Origin: Flavobacterium sp. 245
GTDB taxonomy: Bacteria; Bacteroidota; Bacteroidia; Flavobacteriales; Flavobacteriaceae
DNA: 64,000 nucleotides
Assembly (NCBI RefSeq): GCF_004362055.1
Contig: NZ_SNXB01000003.1
Span: 62,001 to 126,000, forward strand
Direction: 5' to 3'
Shown piece after piece: positions 8,818-16,293 of this stretch (its first letter is position 1; the number at the start of each line of letters is the position of its first letter). Below the pieces are notes generated by a model. That model was not told the origin of the DNA, made no database searches, and saw only the letters and a list, made by a program, of their open reading frames with translations. The position numbers and the translations under genes are program-made.

Positions 8818-9729
8818 ATGCGTGTTTTTAGAACTTTAACTTTGTTTCTTCTCATCATTTCTTTTAATGGAAATCTTGTGTTTTGCCAACAAAGCAAAAT
8901 TTTAAAAGAAAACATACAGCAACAGCATGCCAAAACACCCGTTTCAGAACTGCATAAACTTGTTCAGCTCCGAAACAAAAAAATAGTCAGTTTGACAATT
9001 CTTCTTGTTATAATCTTATTTTTTCTCTTTTATTTCTTTTATCAGAATAATAAATTAAAACAAAAAATAAAGCGAAAAGACGTCAAGCAAAAAATCCTAC
9101 TGAATATTATTAATTCTGGAATTGACACTCAAGAAACAGAACGCAAAAAAATCGCTTCGTTCCTACATGACAATATCAATTCTTTGCTGTCATCTGCAGG
9201 ACTGCATTTAAACACTTTTACGGCACAAAACAATATAGAGTCGGAAGAAATCAGAAAAACAAAAGACATATTAGCTCAAGCGCATGATCTTTTACGAGAT
9301 ATGTCGCACGACCTTGTTCCTAGTCTTTTAGTTCGGTTTGGCTTAATTTATGCTTTAGAAGATTTATGTGAACGAAACTCAAACAGTTCAATAAATTTTC
9401 AGTTTTCTAGCACTATTCCAACAGATAAGCGATATGTTGAAAAATTTGAAATGAAAATTTATTTTATTGTTTCAGAACTCTTTAACAACATCATCAAACA
9501 CAGTAATGCAAAAACTGCTGCAATCAATTTAAAAGAAAATCAAAACATTTTTATCATTAAGATTGATGATGACGGTGTGGGATTTGATACAAAAAAAACA
9601 AATGCAACAGAGGGCTTTGGACTAAATCGAATAAAAGCCCGAATTAAAAAATTTAGAGGCACTTTTAATATTATCTCAAAAGTGAATCACGGAACAACAA
9701 TAAAAATAAAAATTCCGCTTCCACATTAA
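8818..9729 (+). CDS. HisKA_3-type sensor histidine kinase with almost no sensor domain
   Basis: A 303-residue kinase. A signal-like helix (6-22), about 35 periplasmic residues and one membrane helix (57-76) precede the HisKA_3 dimerisation region. His117 in KIASFLHDNINSLL is the phosphorylated residue. The ATPase domain shows the N box (VSELFNNIIKHSNAK), DDDGVGFD and EGFGLNRIKARIKKFRG. This class pairs with NarL-type regulators, matching the gene upstream. Unlike many Bacteroidota kinases of this class it lacks TPR, GAF or two-component propeller sensors, so the signal may come through the membrane or a partner protein. Confidence 0.92.
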   Translation: MRVFRTLTLFLLIISFNGNLVFCQQSKILKENIQQQHAKTPVSELHKLVQLRNKKIVSLTILLVIILFFLFYFFYQNNKLKQKIKRKDVKQKILLNIINSGIDTQETERKKIASFLHDNINSLLSSAGLHLNTFTAQNNIESEEIRKTKDILAQAHDLLRDMSHDLVPSLLVRFGLIYALEDLCERNSNSSINFQFSSTIPTDKRYVEKFEMKIYFIVSELFNNIIKHSNAKTAAINLKENQNIFIIKIDDDGVGFDTKKTNATEGFGLNRIKARIKKFRGTFNIISKVNHGTTIKIKIPLPH

Positions 9730-9733
9730 AAGT

Positions 9734-10228
9734 TTATTTTTTTCCGATTTCGATAATTTCCAAATCCTTTATTTTATCATCCTCAATTACGAAGCGAAGC
9801 ATTGTACGCATTTGATGAAAACCGCTTTTTCCGGCTGCACCAGGATTCATGTGTAATAAATTGTTTTTTTTATCGAACATCACTTTTAAAATATGCGAGT
9901 GACCACAAATAAATAATTTGGGAGGATTCTGCGCCATCTCTTCTTTTATATTTTGGTTGTATTTACCCGGGTAACCGCCAATATGTGTAATCCATACGGA
10001 AACATTTTCACACATAAACCGATTGTTTAGCGGAAATTCCAGTCTTGCTTTTGCATCGTCGATATTTCCATAAACTGCTCTTAAAGGTTTTAGTTTTTTA
10101 ATTGTATCGGTAACATTCAAATCGCCAATATCTCCAGCATGCCAAACTTCATCGGCTTGATTAACATATTTCAAAATAATATCATCGATATAGCTATGAG
10201 TATCGGACAGAAGGAGGATTTTTGTCAT
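9734..10228 (-). CDS. YfcE/MJ0936-type metallophosphoesterase
   Basis: A 164-residue calcineurin-like phosphoesterase with all metal motifs in order: LLSDTHSY, WHAGDIGD, YGNIDDA, ITHIGGYPGKY, FICGHSHILKV and NPGAAG. The family hydrolyses phosphodiesters in the cytosol with two metals (usually Mn); the natural substrate is not known. It converges on the histidine kinase gene, with only 4 nt between stops. Upstream is a repeat element holding a TACCTTTG box (plus-strand 10258-10265), 30 nt from the start codon, in the same arrangement as at truA. Confidence 0.9.
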   Translation of the reverse strand: MTKILLLSDTHSYIDDIILKYVNQADEVWHAGDIGDLNVTDTIKKLKPLRAVYGNIDDAKARLEFPLNNRFMCENVSVWITHIGGYPGKYNQNIKEEMAQNPPKLFICGHSHILKVMFDKKNNLLHMNPGAAGKSGFHQMRTMLRFVIEDDKIKDLEIIEIGKK

Positions 10229-10236
10229 TTTTTTTG

Positions 10237-10348
10237 AGGTACAGAGGTTCTGAGGCGCAAAGGTACAAAGGTTTTTTCTTAAAGTTGCTAAGGTTCTGAG
10301 ATGCTAAGTTTTTTTTTAAAGGTGCTAAGGTTCTAAGATTCTAAGATA
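10237..10348. repeat. Interspersed tandem-repeat block upstream of the phosphoesterase gene
   Basis: Read on the minus strand, this block contains CTTAGCATCT, AACCTTAGCAACTTT, TACCTTTGCGCCTCAG and AACCTCTGTACC in that order. A closely matching block lies on the plus strand at 12700-12767, just before truA. Both end about 30 nt or less from a start codon and run in the same direction as the gene that follows. Confidence 0.8.
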
Positions 10349-10357
10349 TTTTTTACA

Positions 10358-10390
10358 TAAAAAATCCGATTCGCGAAGCGAATCGGATTT
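10358..10390 (-). terminator. Intrinsic terminator for the flotillin-like gene
   Basis: A perfect 13-bp stem (10362-10374 with 10378-10390, core AATCCGATTCGC) with a 3-nt loop. On the minus strand it ends in a T run, as expected after the gene that stops at 10442. Confidence 0.85.
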
Positions 10391-10394
10391 GTAT

Positions 10395-10421
10395 CCTAAC
10401 AGGTTTTAAAAACCTGTTAGG
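10395..10421. repeat. Near-perfect palindrome CCTAACAGG...CCTGTTAGG
   Basis: Two 13-nt arms, CCTAACAGGTTTT and AAAACCTGTTAGG, surround one central base. From memory this palindrome recurs between genes in Flavobacterium genomes; here it is a single copy beside a terminator. Confidence 0.75.
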
Positions 10422-10441
10422 TATTTTTATTATCCTAAATC

Positions 10442-12355
10442 TTAATTCTTAGAATTTTTACCTTCATTAGAATCTTTAGTATCCATCATTTCCATTAGTT
10501 TTAGTCCTAACAGACCGCTAATAGAACCATCAGAACCTCCATTTCCCGAAATTAACACATCAGGAATCACTTTGATATTTCCTTTACCAATTTCCTCGGT
10601 AACTTTATATCTTGTAAAATTGTCTCCACCCATTGCGCTAACTTGTAATTGATACGATTCAGCCGTAGATTTACCAATTGCCATGATTTTTTCTGCTTCA
10701 GCCAAACCTGTTTTTGAAATTCTTTCCGCTTCAGCGCTTGCATTCAATTTGGTAGCTTCTGCCTGTGCTCCTGCTCTCGCTTTGGTTGCTTCCGCTTCTG
10801 CATTTGCGCGCATTTTGGTTGCTTCAGCTTCAGCATTTACATTTAATTTTAAACTGGTTGCGTCTCCTTCTGCTTTCTTAACCGTTGCATCTGCGGTTCT
10901 TTGCGCAATTTCAACACTTTGTGAAGCACGAACAATTTCCTTTTGCATATCGGCAATCGCAGTTTCTTTCTCCATTCCCTGACGCTGTTCTTGCGCCATT
11001 CTTTGTGTTTGATATGTTTTTTGCTCTTCTTCGGCCAGCTTTCTGTCAGTCAAAGTTTTCATTAACGAATCTGGCGGTACAATATCACCAATTAAAGTAT
11101 CTACTGCATTTACATTATATTCGTCAAGAACTAACTTAATATGATTTTTAGCCGATTCTTGGCGCTCTTTTCTTGTTGTTAAAAAAGAAATCACATCGCT
11201 GTCCTGAGCTGAGTTTCTGAAATAGTTACCAATTGTTGGCTCTAAAACCTGAGAAACCAAGTTGTTCATGCTTCCAAAACGTGCAATAACTTTTGGCGCT
11301 TCAGCCGCTGGAACGTGAATAATCTGCGCCACATCTAAATTAAACGGGAAACCATCTTTTGAACGAACGGTAATCGTAGAAAGATTTTTATCTAAATCAT
11401 GCGATTCGCTTCTAGCGTTTGCCCAGTTCAAAACTAAGTTTGTTGTTGGAACTGCTTCTAACTTTGTTGTATATTTATTAAGCGCATATTTCCCAGGTCC
11501 AAGTGGCTCCATCCACACACCGCGCTGCCCTTTTGAAACAATATTTCCGTGTTTGAAAGTATCTCCTGTAACATCTTGCCCATCTTCTCCTATGTATGAA
11601 ATCACAACTCCAACATAACCAATTGGCACATCTGTCATCGGATTTTGTTCGATCTGAATTCCCCATGTATTGATATAGTAAGATCCTGCTAACATCACCT
11701 GTGGCTGTAAACCACGATTTCCGCCACTCTCTAAAAACTTGTCATAATCCTGAAAGTTATTATGGTTGTCAACAAACTTACCTGCGATCTGACCTTGTGG
11801 AATTGGTTCCCCGTCAAGAGCCGTTACAATACCAATCATATTTTCATAAATCTTAATTTGCTCCGCAATTACGATTTCAAATAAGAACGTATTAATACGA
11901 TACGAACCTGTCGTAATAAAAGCCGTCTGACGTCCTTTTTGTCCGCCGTTGTTCAAGAATGAAGTAGCATCCTGAAAATTGTCACTTTCAACTTTTCGGG
12001 CAAGGATTCGTCCAGTTGGAATTTCCTTTCCGTCCTTGCTTAAAACCAATCCGATTTTCCCTTCTGGGATAATAGTAAATCCAGTCATGTCGATTGAATA
12101 TTGCCAGATCCACATTCCCCAGTACAAACCTGGAGCAAGTGTTTGTGCCTGATAACCCGCTTCTCCTTTTGTTGCAATAATACGACCATCCGGAAGCGAC
12201 CTGTCGGCCCCAAACAAAACGAATTTTTTGGTCACAAGACCAATTTTATCCTCCGGAACCATTACCATTCCGAAAAAAACGCGTAAAATAAATTTGTAAA
12301 AAATAATGGAGAATAAGATTAAAATTATCCACCAATAAGAAGTAATTTCATTCAT
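10442..12355 (-). CDS. Flotillin-like SPFH/Band 7 domain protein
   Basis: A 637-residue membrane scaffold protein. One N-terminal membrane helix (about 7-28) is followed by a long SPFH/Band 7 region with repeated GxxGLV and G.Y.INT blocks (GSYRINTFLFEI and GSYYINTWGIQI). Residues about 440-600 form an Ala/Glu-rich coiled coil with repeated AEAEATK units, the flotillin signature. The C terminus is Gly/Ser-rich (SGNGGSDGSISGLLGLKL). Flotillins form oligomeric assemblies at the inner membrane linked to membrane fluidity and microdomains. At 637 residues it is longer than B. subtilis FloT (about 510) and closer to YqiK-type proteins. A TATGTTTG box on the minus strand (plus 12376-12383) may be its -7 element. 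Confidence 0.9.
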   Translation of the reverse strand: MNEITSYWWIILILFSIIFYKFILRVFFGMVMVPEDKIGLVTKKFVLFGADRSLPDGRIIATKGEAGYQAQTLAPGLYWGMWIWQYSIDMTGFTIIPEGKIGLVLSKDGKEIPTGRILARKVESDNFQDATSFLNNGGQKGRQTAFITTGSYRINTFLFEIVIAEQIKIYENMIGIVTALDGEPIPQGQIAGKFVDNHNNFQDYDKFLESGGNRGLQPQVMLAGSYYINTWGIQIEQNPMTDVPIGYVGVVISYIGEDGQDVTGDTFKHGNIVSKGQRGVWMEPLGPGKYALNKYTTKLEAVPTTNLVLNWANARSESHDLDKNLSTITVRSKDGFPFNLDVAQIIHVPAAEAPKVIARFGSMNNLVSQVLEPTIGNYFRNSAQDSDVISFLTTRKERQESAKNHIKLVLDEYNVNAVDTLIGDIVPPDSLMKTLTDRKLAEEEQKTYQTQRMAQEQRQGMEKETAIADMQKEIVRASQSVEIAQRTADATVKKAEGDATSLKLNVNAEAEATKMRANAEAEATKARAGAQAEATKLNASAEAERISKTGLAEAEKIMAIGKSTAESYQLQVSAMGGDNFTRYKVTEEIGKGNIKVIPDVLISGNGGSDGSISGLLGLKLMEMMDTKDSNEGKNSKN

Positions 12356-12562
12356 AGTTTTTGATATTTAGACTACAAACATAGGAGAAATATTTCCTGT
12401 TAAAATGAAAAATTTTCAAAATTAACGTTTGATAATCTTTAGCAAAAAAAGTTAAGATTTAATTGATTTTCTATCGTTGGAATTGTCAATTTCTGACACG
12501 ATTTTTTGCCGTGTAAACTATGATTGGTATTTTGGGTTTTAACAGTTCTTTTAGGAGATTCT

Positions 12563-12720
12563 AAGGCTTTGAGATGCTAAGATTCTAAGTTTTCCTTGAA
12601 GCGATTTACAAAATAAATGTTTTTAATATTTTGCTTTGACATCGAATGTTAGACGCACTCTACGCATCTCTACAATTTTTAGACGACAAAAAACTTAGAA
12701 TCTTAGCATCTTAGAACCTT
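12563..12720. repeat. Long inverted repeat made of CTAAG-type units
   Basis: Arms 12563-12592 and 12691-12720 are complementary at 27 of 30 positions, including a perfect 20-nt block (12573-12592 with 12691-12710). The spacer is about 98 nt. It fills much of the 414-nt gene-free stretch between the flotillin-like gene and truA; the rest (12356-12555) shows nothing recognisable apart from the possible flotillin promoter. Confidence 0.9.
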
Positions 12721-12767
12721 AGCAACTTTTTTTCGTACCTTTGCGCCTCAGAACCTTTGAACCTTTA
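12700..12767. repeat. Tandem-repeat block ending at the truA start codon
   Basis: Contains CTTAGCATCTTAGAACCTTA, GCAACTTTTTTT, TACCTTTGCGCCTCAG and GAACCTTT units. It ends 2 nt before the truA TTG and matches the inverted block at 10237-10310. Confidence 0.85.
12736..12743 (+). promoter_or_regulatory. Candidate -7 element (TACCTTTG) for truA, inside a repeat
   Basis: TACCTTTG matches TAnnTTTG and lies 26 nt before the TTG start. No TTG is visible at the -33 position, so strength is uncertain. Confidence 0.4.
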
Positions 12768-12769
12768 CC

Positions 12770-13504
12770 TTGAGATATTTTATTCAATTTGCTTACAACG
12801 GAACACATTATCACGGCTGGCAGTTTCAGCCAAATGCATCTTCTGTTCAAGAAACTTTAAACAAAGCACTTTCGGTTTTACTAAATTCATCTATAAATGT
12901 TATGGGAGCCGGACGCACTGATACCGGAGTGCATGCCGAAGAAATGTTTGGGCATTTTGATTTTGAAACTCCGTTAGACGTCCCAAATTTAGTGCATAAG
13001 CTAAATTCTTATTTACCTAAAGATATTGCCATTTTTGACATTATTTTGGTTCATGATGAAGCACATTGCCGATTTGACGCTACACAACGAACATACGAAT
13101 ATCATATCAACACTGTTAAAAATCCGTTTTTACAGGGACTAAGCTGGTATTTTAACCAAAAATTAGATGTAGCTTTGATGAATGAAGCTGCAAAAATTTT
13201 ATTGAATCACACCGATTTTCAATGTTTTTCTAAAGTAAATACAGATGTAAACACATTTGATTGCACGGTTTTTGAGGCACATTGGAAACAAGAAAACAAC
13301 AAGTTGATTTTTACTATTTCGGCAAACCGATTTTTACGAAATATGGTTCGATCTATTGTTGGAACTTTAGTAAATATAGGATTGCATAAAATTTCGCTGG
13401 CTGATTTTGAAAATATTATTGCCAGCAAAAGCAGAGAAAAAGCTGGATTTTCGGTTCCGGCACATGGTTTATATTTAACCGAAGTAAAATACGATTATTT
13501 ATAG
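12770..13504 (+). CDS. truA: tRNA pseudouridine synthase A
   Basis: A 244-residue TruA, which converts uridines 38-40 of the tRNA anticodon arm to pseudouridine. The start RYFIQFAYNGTHYHGWQFQP is the family N terminus, so translation must begin at the TTG at 12770; no nearby ATG would keep it. The catalytic Asp51 lies in GAGRTDTGVHA. Other conserved blocks are RFDATQRTYEYHI, FQCFSK and NRFLRNMVRSIVGTLV. The TTG directly abuts a tandem-repeat block that also carries the only promoter-like box. Confidence 0.95.
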   Translation: MRYFIQFAYNGTHYHGWQFQPNASSVQETLNKALSVLLNSSINVMGAGRTDTGVHAEEMFGHFDFETPLDVPNLVHKLNSYLPKDIAIFDIILVHDEAHCRFDATQRTYEYHINTVKNPFLQGLSWYFNQKLDVALMNEAAKILLNHTDFQCFSKVNTDVNTFDCTVFEAHWKQENNKLIFTISANRFLRNMVRSIVGTLVNIGLHKISLADFENIIASKSREKAGFSVPAHGLYLTEVKYDYL

Positions 13505-13578
13505 CTATAAGCTGTAAGCAGTACGCTTTAAGTTAAGCCTATTGCCTAAAGCCTAAAGCTTAAAGCATTAAAAAATAA

Positions 13579-15333
13579 ATGAAAGCAAAAGCATTCGATA
13601 CCGGTTTATTCAAACGAATTTTAAAATATACAAAACCTTACAAGTGGCGCTATTATGGCGTTATTGTTTTTGCAGTTTCGCTGTCGATTTTTGCCGCGCT
13701 TCGTCCTTATTTATTAAAACAAACGGTCGACGGCTATATCAAAACGCATGATAAGCACGGTTTATTGATGTACATTATATTAATGGGCGTCGTGCTTTTA
13801 TTCGAAGTATTTTCCCAATTCTATTTTGTTTATTGGGCCAACTGGCTTGGGCAGGACATTGTAAAAGACATTCGCAATAAGCTTTTTAAACATATTTTAA
13901 GCTTTAGGATGAAGTATTTTGATTTGGTTCCTGTTGGACAATTGGTAACCAGATCCGTATCAGATATTGAATCGATTGCTCGTATTTTCAGCCAAGGTCT
14001 TTTTATGATTATAAGCGACTTGATGAAAATGCTGGTGGTTCTACTTTTTATGTTTTACATGAATTGGAAGCTGACTTGGATTGTCGTTGTCGCCATGCCT
14101 ATTCTTGTTTATATCACTCGAATTTTTCAGCGTAAAATGCAAGTTGCTTTTGAGGAAGTACGAACGCAGATAGCTAATATGAATTCGTTTGTTCAGGAAC
14201 GTGTTACAGGAATGAAAATCGTACAGCTTTTTAACAGAGAAAAAATCGAGGCCGAAAATTTTAGAGTAATAAACGACAAGCATAGGGTTGCCTGGATTAA
14301 AACGATTCTTTACAACTCCATTTTCTTTCCAATTGCCGATATTATTTCGTCAATCACTTTAGGATTAGTAGTTGTTTTTGGCGGATTTAAAATTTTGAAC
14401 GGAGATCATTTTACAACTTTTGGAGATCTATTCTCTTATACAATGTTTATTGGAATGCTTTTTAATCCGCTACGTCAAATTGCAGATAAATTTAATGAGA
14501 TGCAATTAGGAATGATTGCGGCTAATCGTGTTTTCGACATTATTGATACTCAGGATCACATTCAGGATACGGGAACTATTGAAGCTCCTGTTTTTGATGG
14601 AAGTATTGAATTCAAAGACGTTCGTTTTAGTTATATTCCGGAAGAAGAAGTAATTAAAGGTATTGATTTATCTGTCGCTTCTGGACAGACAATTGCAATT
14701 GTAGGTTCAACTGGTGCCGGAAAATCAACTATAATTAATTTGCTTAACCGTTTTTATGAAATTAATAGCGGTACTATTTTTATTGATGGACATAATATTG
14801 AAAACTATACACTGGCTTCGTTAAGAAAACAAATTGCTGTTGTTTTGCAAGATGTATTTTTGTTTGCTGATACTATTTACAATAATATTACTTTACACAA
14901 TCCGGAGATTACTCGTGAAAAAGTACTGGACGCAGCTAAAAAAATTGGCGTTCATGATTTTATTATGAGTCTTCCTGATAATTATGATTTTGATGTAAAA
15001 GAGCGTGGTGTCATGCTGTCGTCTGGCCAGCGCCAATTAATTGCTTTTTTACGCTCGTATGTGAGTAATCCGAGTATTTTGATTTTGGACGAAGCAACTT
15101 CTTCAATTGACACTTATTCTGAAGAATTAATTCAGCGTGCGACAGAAACGATTACTAAAGGAAGAACTTCTATTATTATTGCACATCGATTAGCAACAAT
15201 TGTAAATGCTGATAAAATTGTAGTAATGGACAAAGGATTAATCGTTGAACAAGGAACACATCAAGAACTGCTTAATAAAACTGATGGTTATTACAAAAAC
15301 CTGTACGATTCGCAATTTTCGGTAGCAAACTAG
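13579..15333 (+). CDS. ABC transporter, fused permease and ATPase (exporter type)
   Basis: A 584-residue half-transporter. Residues 20-310 form the six-helix exporter transmembrane domain; about 335-575 form the ATPase. Walker A GSTGAGKS is at 376-383 (Lys382), the signature LSSGQ at 480-484, and Walker B ILILDE ends at Glu505, with the switch His in IIIAHRL. The protein should work as a dimer in the inner membrane. The fold resembles MsbA/YheI-like multidrug or lipid exporters, but the substrate cannot be read from sequence. It is separated from truA by a 74-nt spacer holding CTAAAGC heptamers. Confidence 0.93.
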   Translation: MKAKAFDTGLFKRILKYTKPYKWRYYGVIVFAVSLSIFAALRPYLLKQTVDGYIKTHDKHGLLMYIILMGVVLLFEVFSQFYFVYWANWLGQDIVKDIRNKLFKHILSFRMKYFDLVPVGQLVTRSVSDIESIARIFSQGLFMIISDLMKMLVVLLFMFYMNWKLTWIVVVAMPILVYITRIFQRKMQVAFEEVRTQIANMNSFVQERVTGMKIVQLFNREKIEAENFRVINDKHRVAWIKTILYNSIFFPIADIISSITLGLVVVFGGFKILNGDHFTTFGDLFSYTMFIGMLFNPLRQIADKFNEMQLGMIAANRVFDIIDTQDHIQDTGTIEAPVFDGSIEFKDVRFSYIPEEEVIKGIDLSVASGQTIAIVGSTGAGKSTIINLLNRFYEINSGTIFIDGHNIENYTLASLRKQIAVVLQDVFLFADTIYNNITLHNPEITREKVLDAAKKIGVHDFIMSLPDNYDFDVKERGVMLSSGQRQLIAFLRSYVSNPSILILDEATSSIDTYSEELIQRATETITKGRTSIIIAHRLATIVNADKIVVMDKGLIVEQGTHQELLNKTDGYYKNLYDSQFSVAN

Positions 15334-15441
15334 GGCTCAAAATGCTAAAAAAACATTTATAAACGTTAAATCAGCGTTATAGAAATCATAAAACTGCTAG
15401 TCGGGGCTAGTGCTTTAACATTTCATCTTTGGTTTATTTTT

Positions 15442-15449
15442 TATCTTTG
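15442..15449 (+). promoter_or_regulatory. Candidate -7 element (TATCTTTG)
   Basis: TATCTTTG fits TAnnTTTG and lies 28 nt before the ATG of the NUMOD4/HNH-like gene. No TTG at the usual -33 distance. Confidence 0.4.
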
Positions 15450-15477
15450 AGATAATAGAAATCAAATGTAAAAGAAA

Positions 15478-16062
15478 ATGCCACAAAACAGATTTTATCC
15501 AGACGAACAGTTCAAAGAAATAGAAATAAATGCTTCATTACAACTTAAATACGCGATCTCAAACAGAGGCCGACTTATAAGTTTTACAGACAAAATTGAA
15601 GACGGCCGAATCCTTAAAGGCGGTTTGAGTGACGGTTATCCAACCTTTAGATTTAAGGTTAAAAAAGATGACAAAATTGTCAATAAATATCTTTTTCTCT
15701 ACAAATTAGTTGCCCAATATTTTCTTCCGAAAGATTCTGAAGAGCAAACTTATGTTTTGCACTTAGACTACAACAGAAGTAACGATGACATCAGCAACCT
15801 TCGATGGGCAACAAAAGCTGAAATGATGGCGCACAGCCGAAAAAGCCCGCGTGTGATTCAAGCGAAAAAAAATCTCATCGAACACAATTTAAAAGCTGAT
15901 GGACGCAAATTAACGACCACAAAAGTCATGCTGATCAAGAAAATTTTGGCTAGACCAGATCAAAAAACACGCTTAAAAATGATCGCCAAACAATTTGGCG
16001 TAAGCGAAATGCAAATTAGACGAATCGCCAGCGGTGAAAACTGGGGACACGTTAAAGTTTAA
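15478..16062 (+). CDS. NUMOD4/HNH-like protein with C-terminal helix-turn-helix
   Basis: A 194-residue protein. Residues about 22-60 resemble a NUMOD4 module (YAISNRGRLISF...GRILKGGLSDGYPTFRF). About 70-112 follow the HNH pattern of homing-type nucleases (LYKLVAQYFLP...VLHLDYNRSNDDISNLRWAT), with His95, Asn102 and Asn107 as candidate catalytic residues. The C-terminal 50 residues contain a helix-turn-helix-like segment (MIAKQFGVSEMQIRRIASG). Homing endonucleases share this order, but this one is a free-standing chromosomal gene with no visible intron, and the usual second HNH His is not obvious. It may be a domesticated DNA-binding protein. Its biological role is unknown. Confidence 0.65.
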   Translation: MPQNRFYPDEQFKEIEINASLQLKYAISNRGRLISFTDKIEDGRILKGGLSDGYPTFRFKVKKDDKIVNKYLFLYKLVAQYFLPKDSEEQTYVLHLDYNRSNDDISNLRWATKAEMMAHSRKSPRVIQAKKNLIEHNLKADGRKLTTTKVMLIKKILARPDQKTRLKMIAKQFGVSEMQIRRIASGENWGHVKV

Positions 16063-16082
16063 TTATTTTAGTAAAATGTTAG

Positions 16083-16140
16083 AGGTAAAATGTGAGATGT
16101 AGGAACTTTAATTCAACATTTCACATTTTACCTTTTTTAC
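16083..16140 (+). terminator. Inverted repeat, probable terminator after the NUMOD4/HNH-like gene
   Basis: Arms 16083-16100 and 16116-16133 pair over 18 nt with one mismatch, followed by T-rich DNA. More TTTAC-type low-complexity sequence continues to about 16185. Confidence 0.55.
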
Positions 16141-16293
16141 TTTACACATTTTACTTTTTACTTTTTTACATCTTACTATTTTTTTAAAATAAATCCTTAA
16201 ATTCGCAATCACAAATAACAAAAGAATAAATCGGAAAATGAGTTTCGGAATTAAACCTCATTATTTCGGTATTAAATACTAAAAACCAAAAAA

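Noticed and set aside
10683..10982. Plus-strand Ala/Ser-rich frame opposite the flotillin-like gene
   Set aside because: It mirrors the AEAEATK coiled coil on the coding strand.
15397..15414. Second copy of the 23.77 kb element (TCGGGGCTAG)
   Set aside because: Only a 10-nt match in reverse orientation, with no hairpin or other core words.
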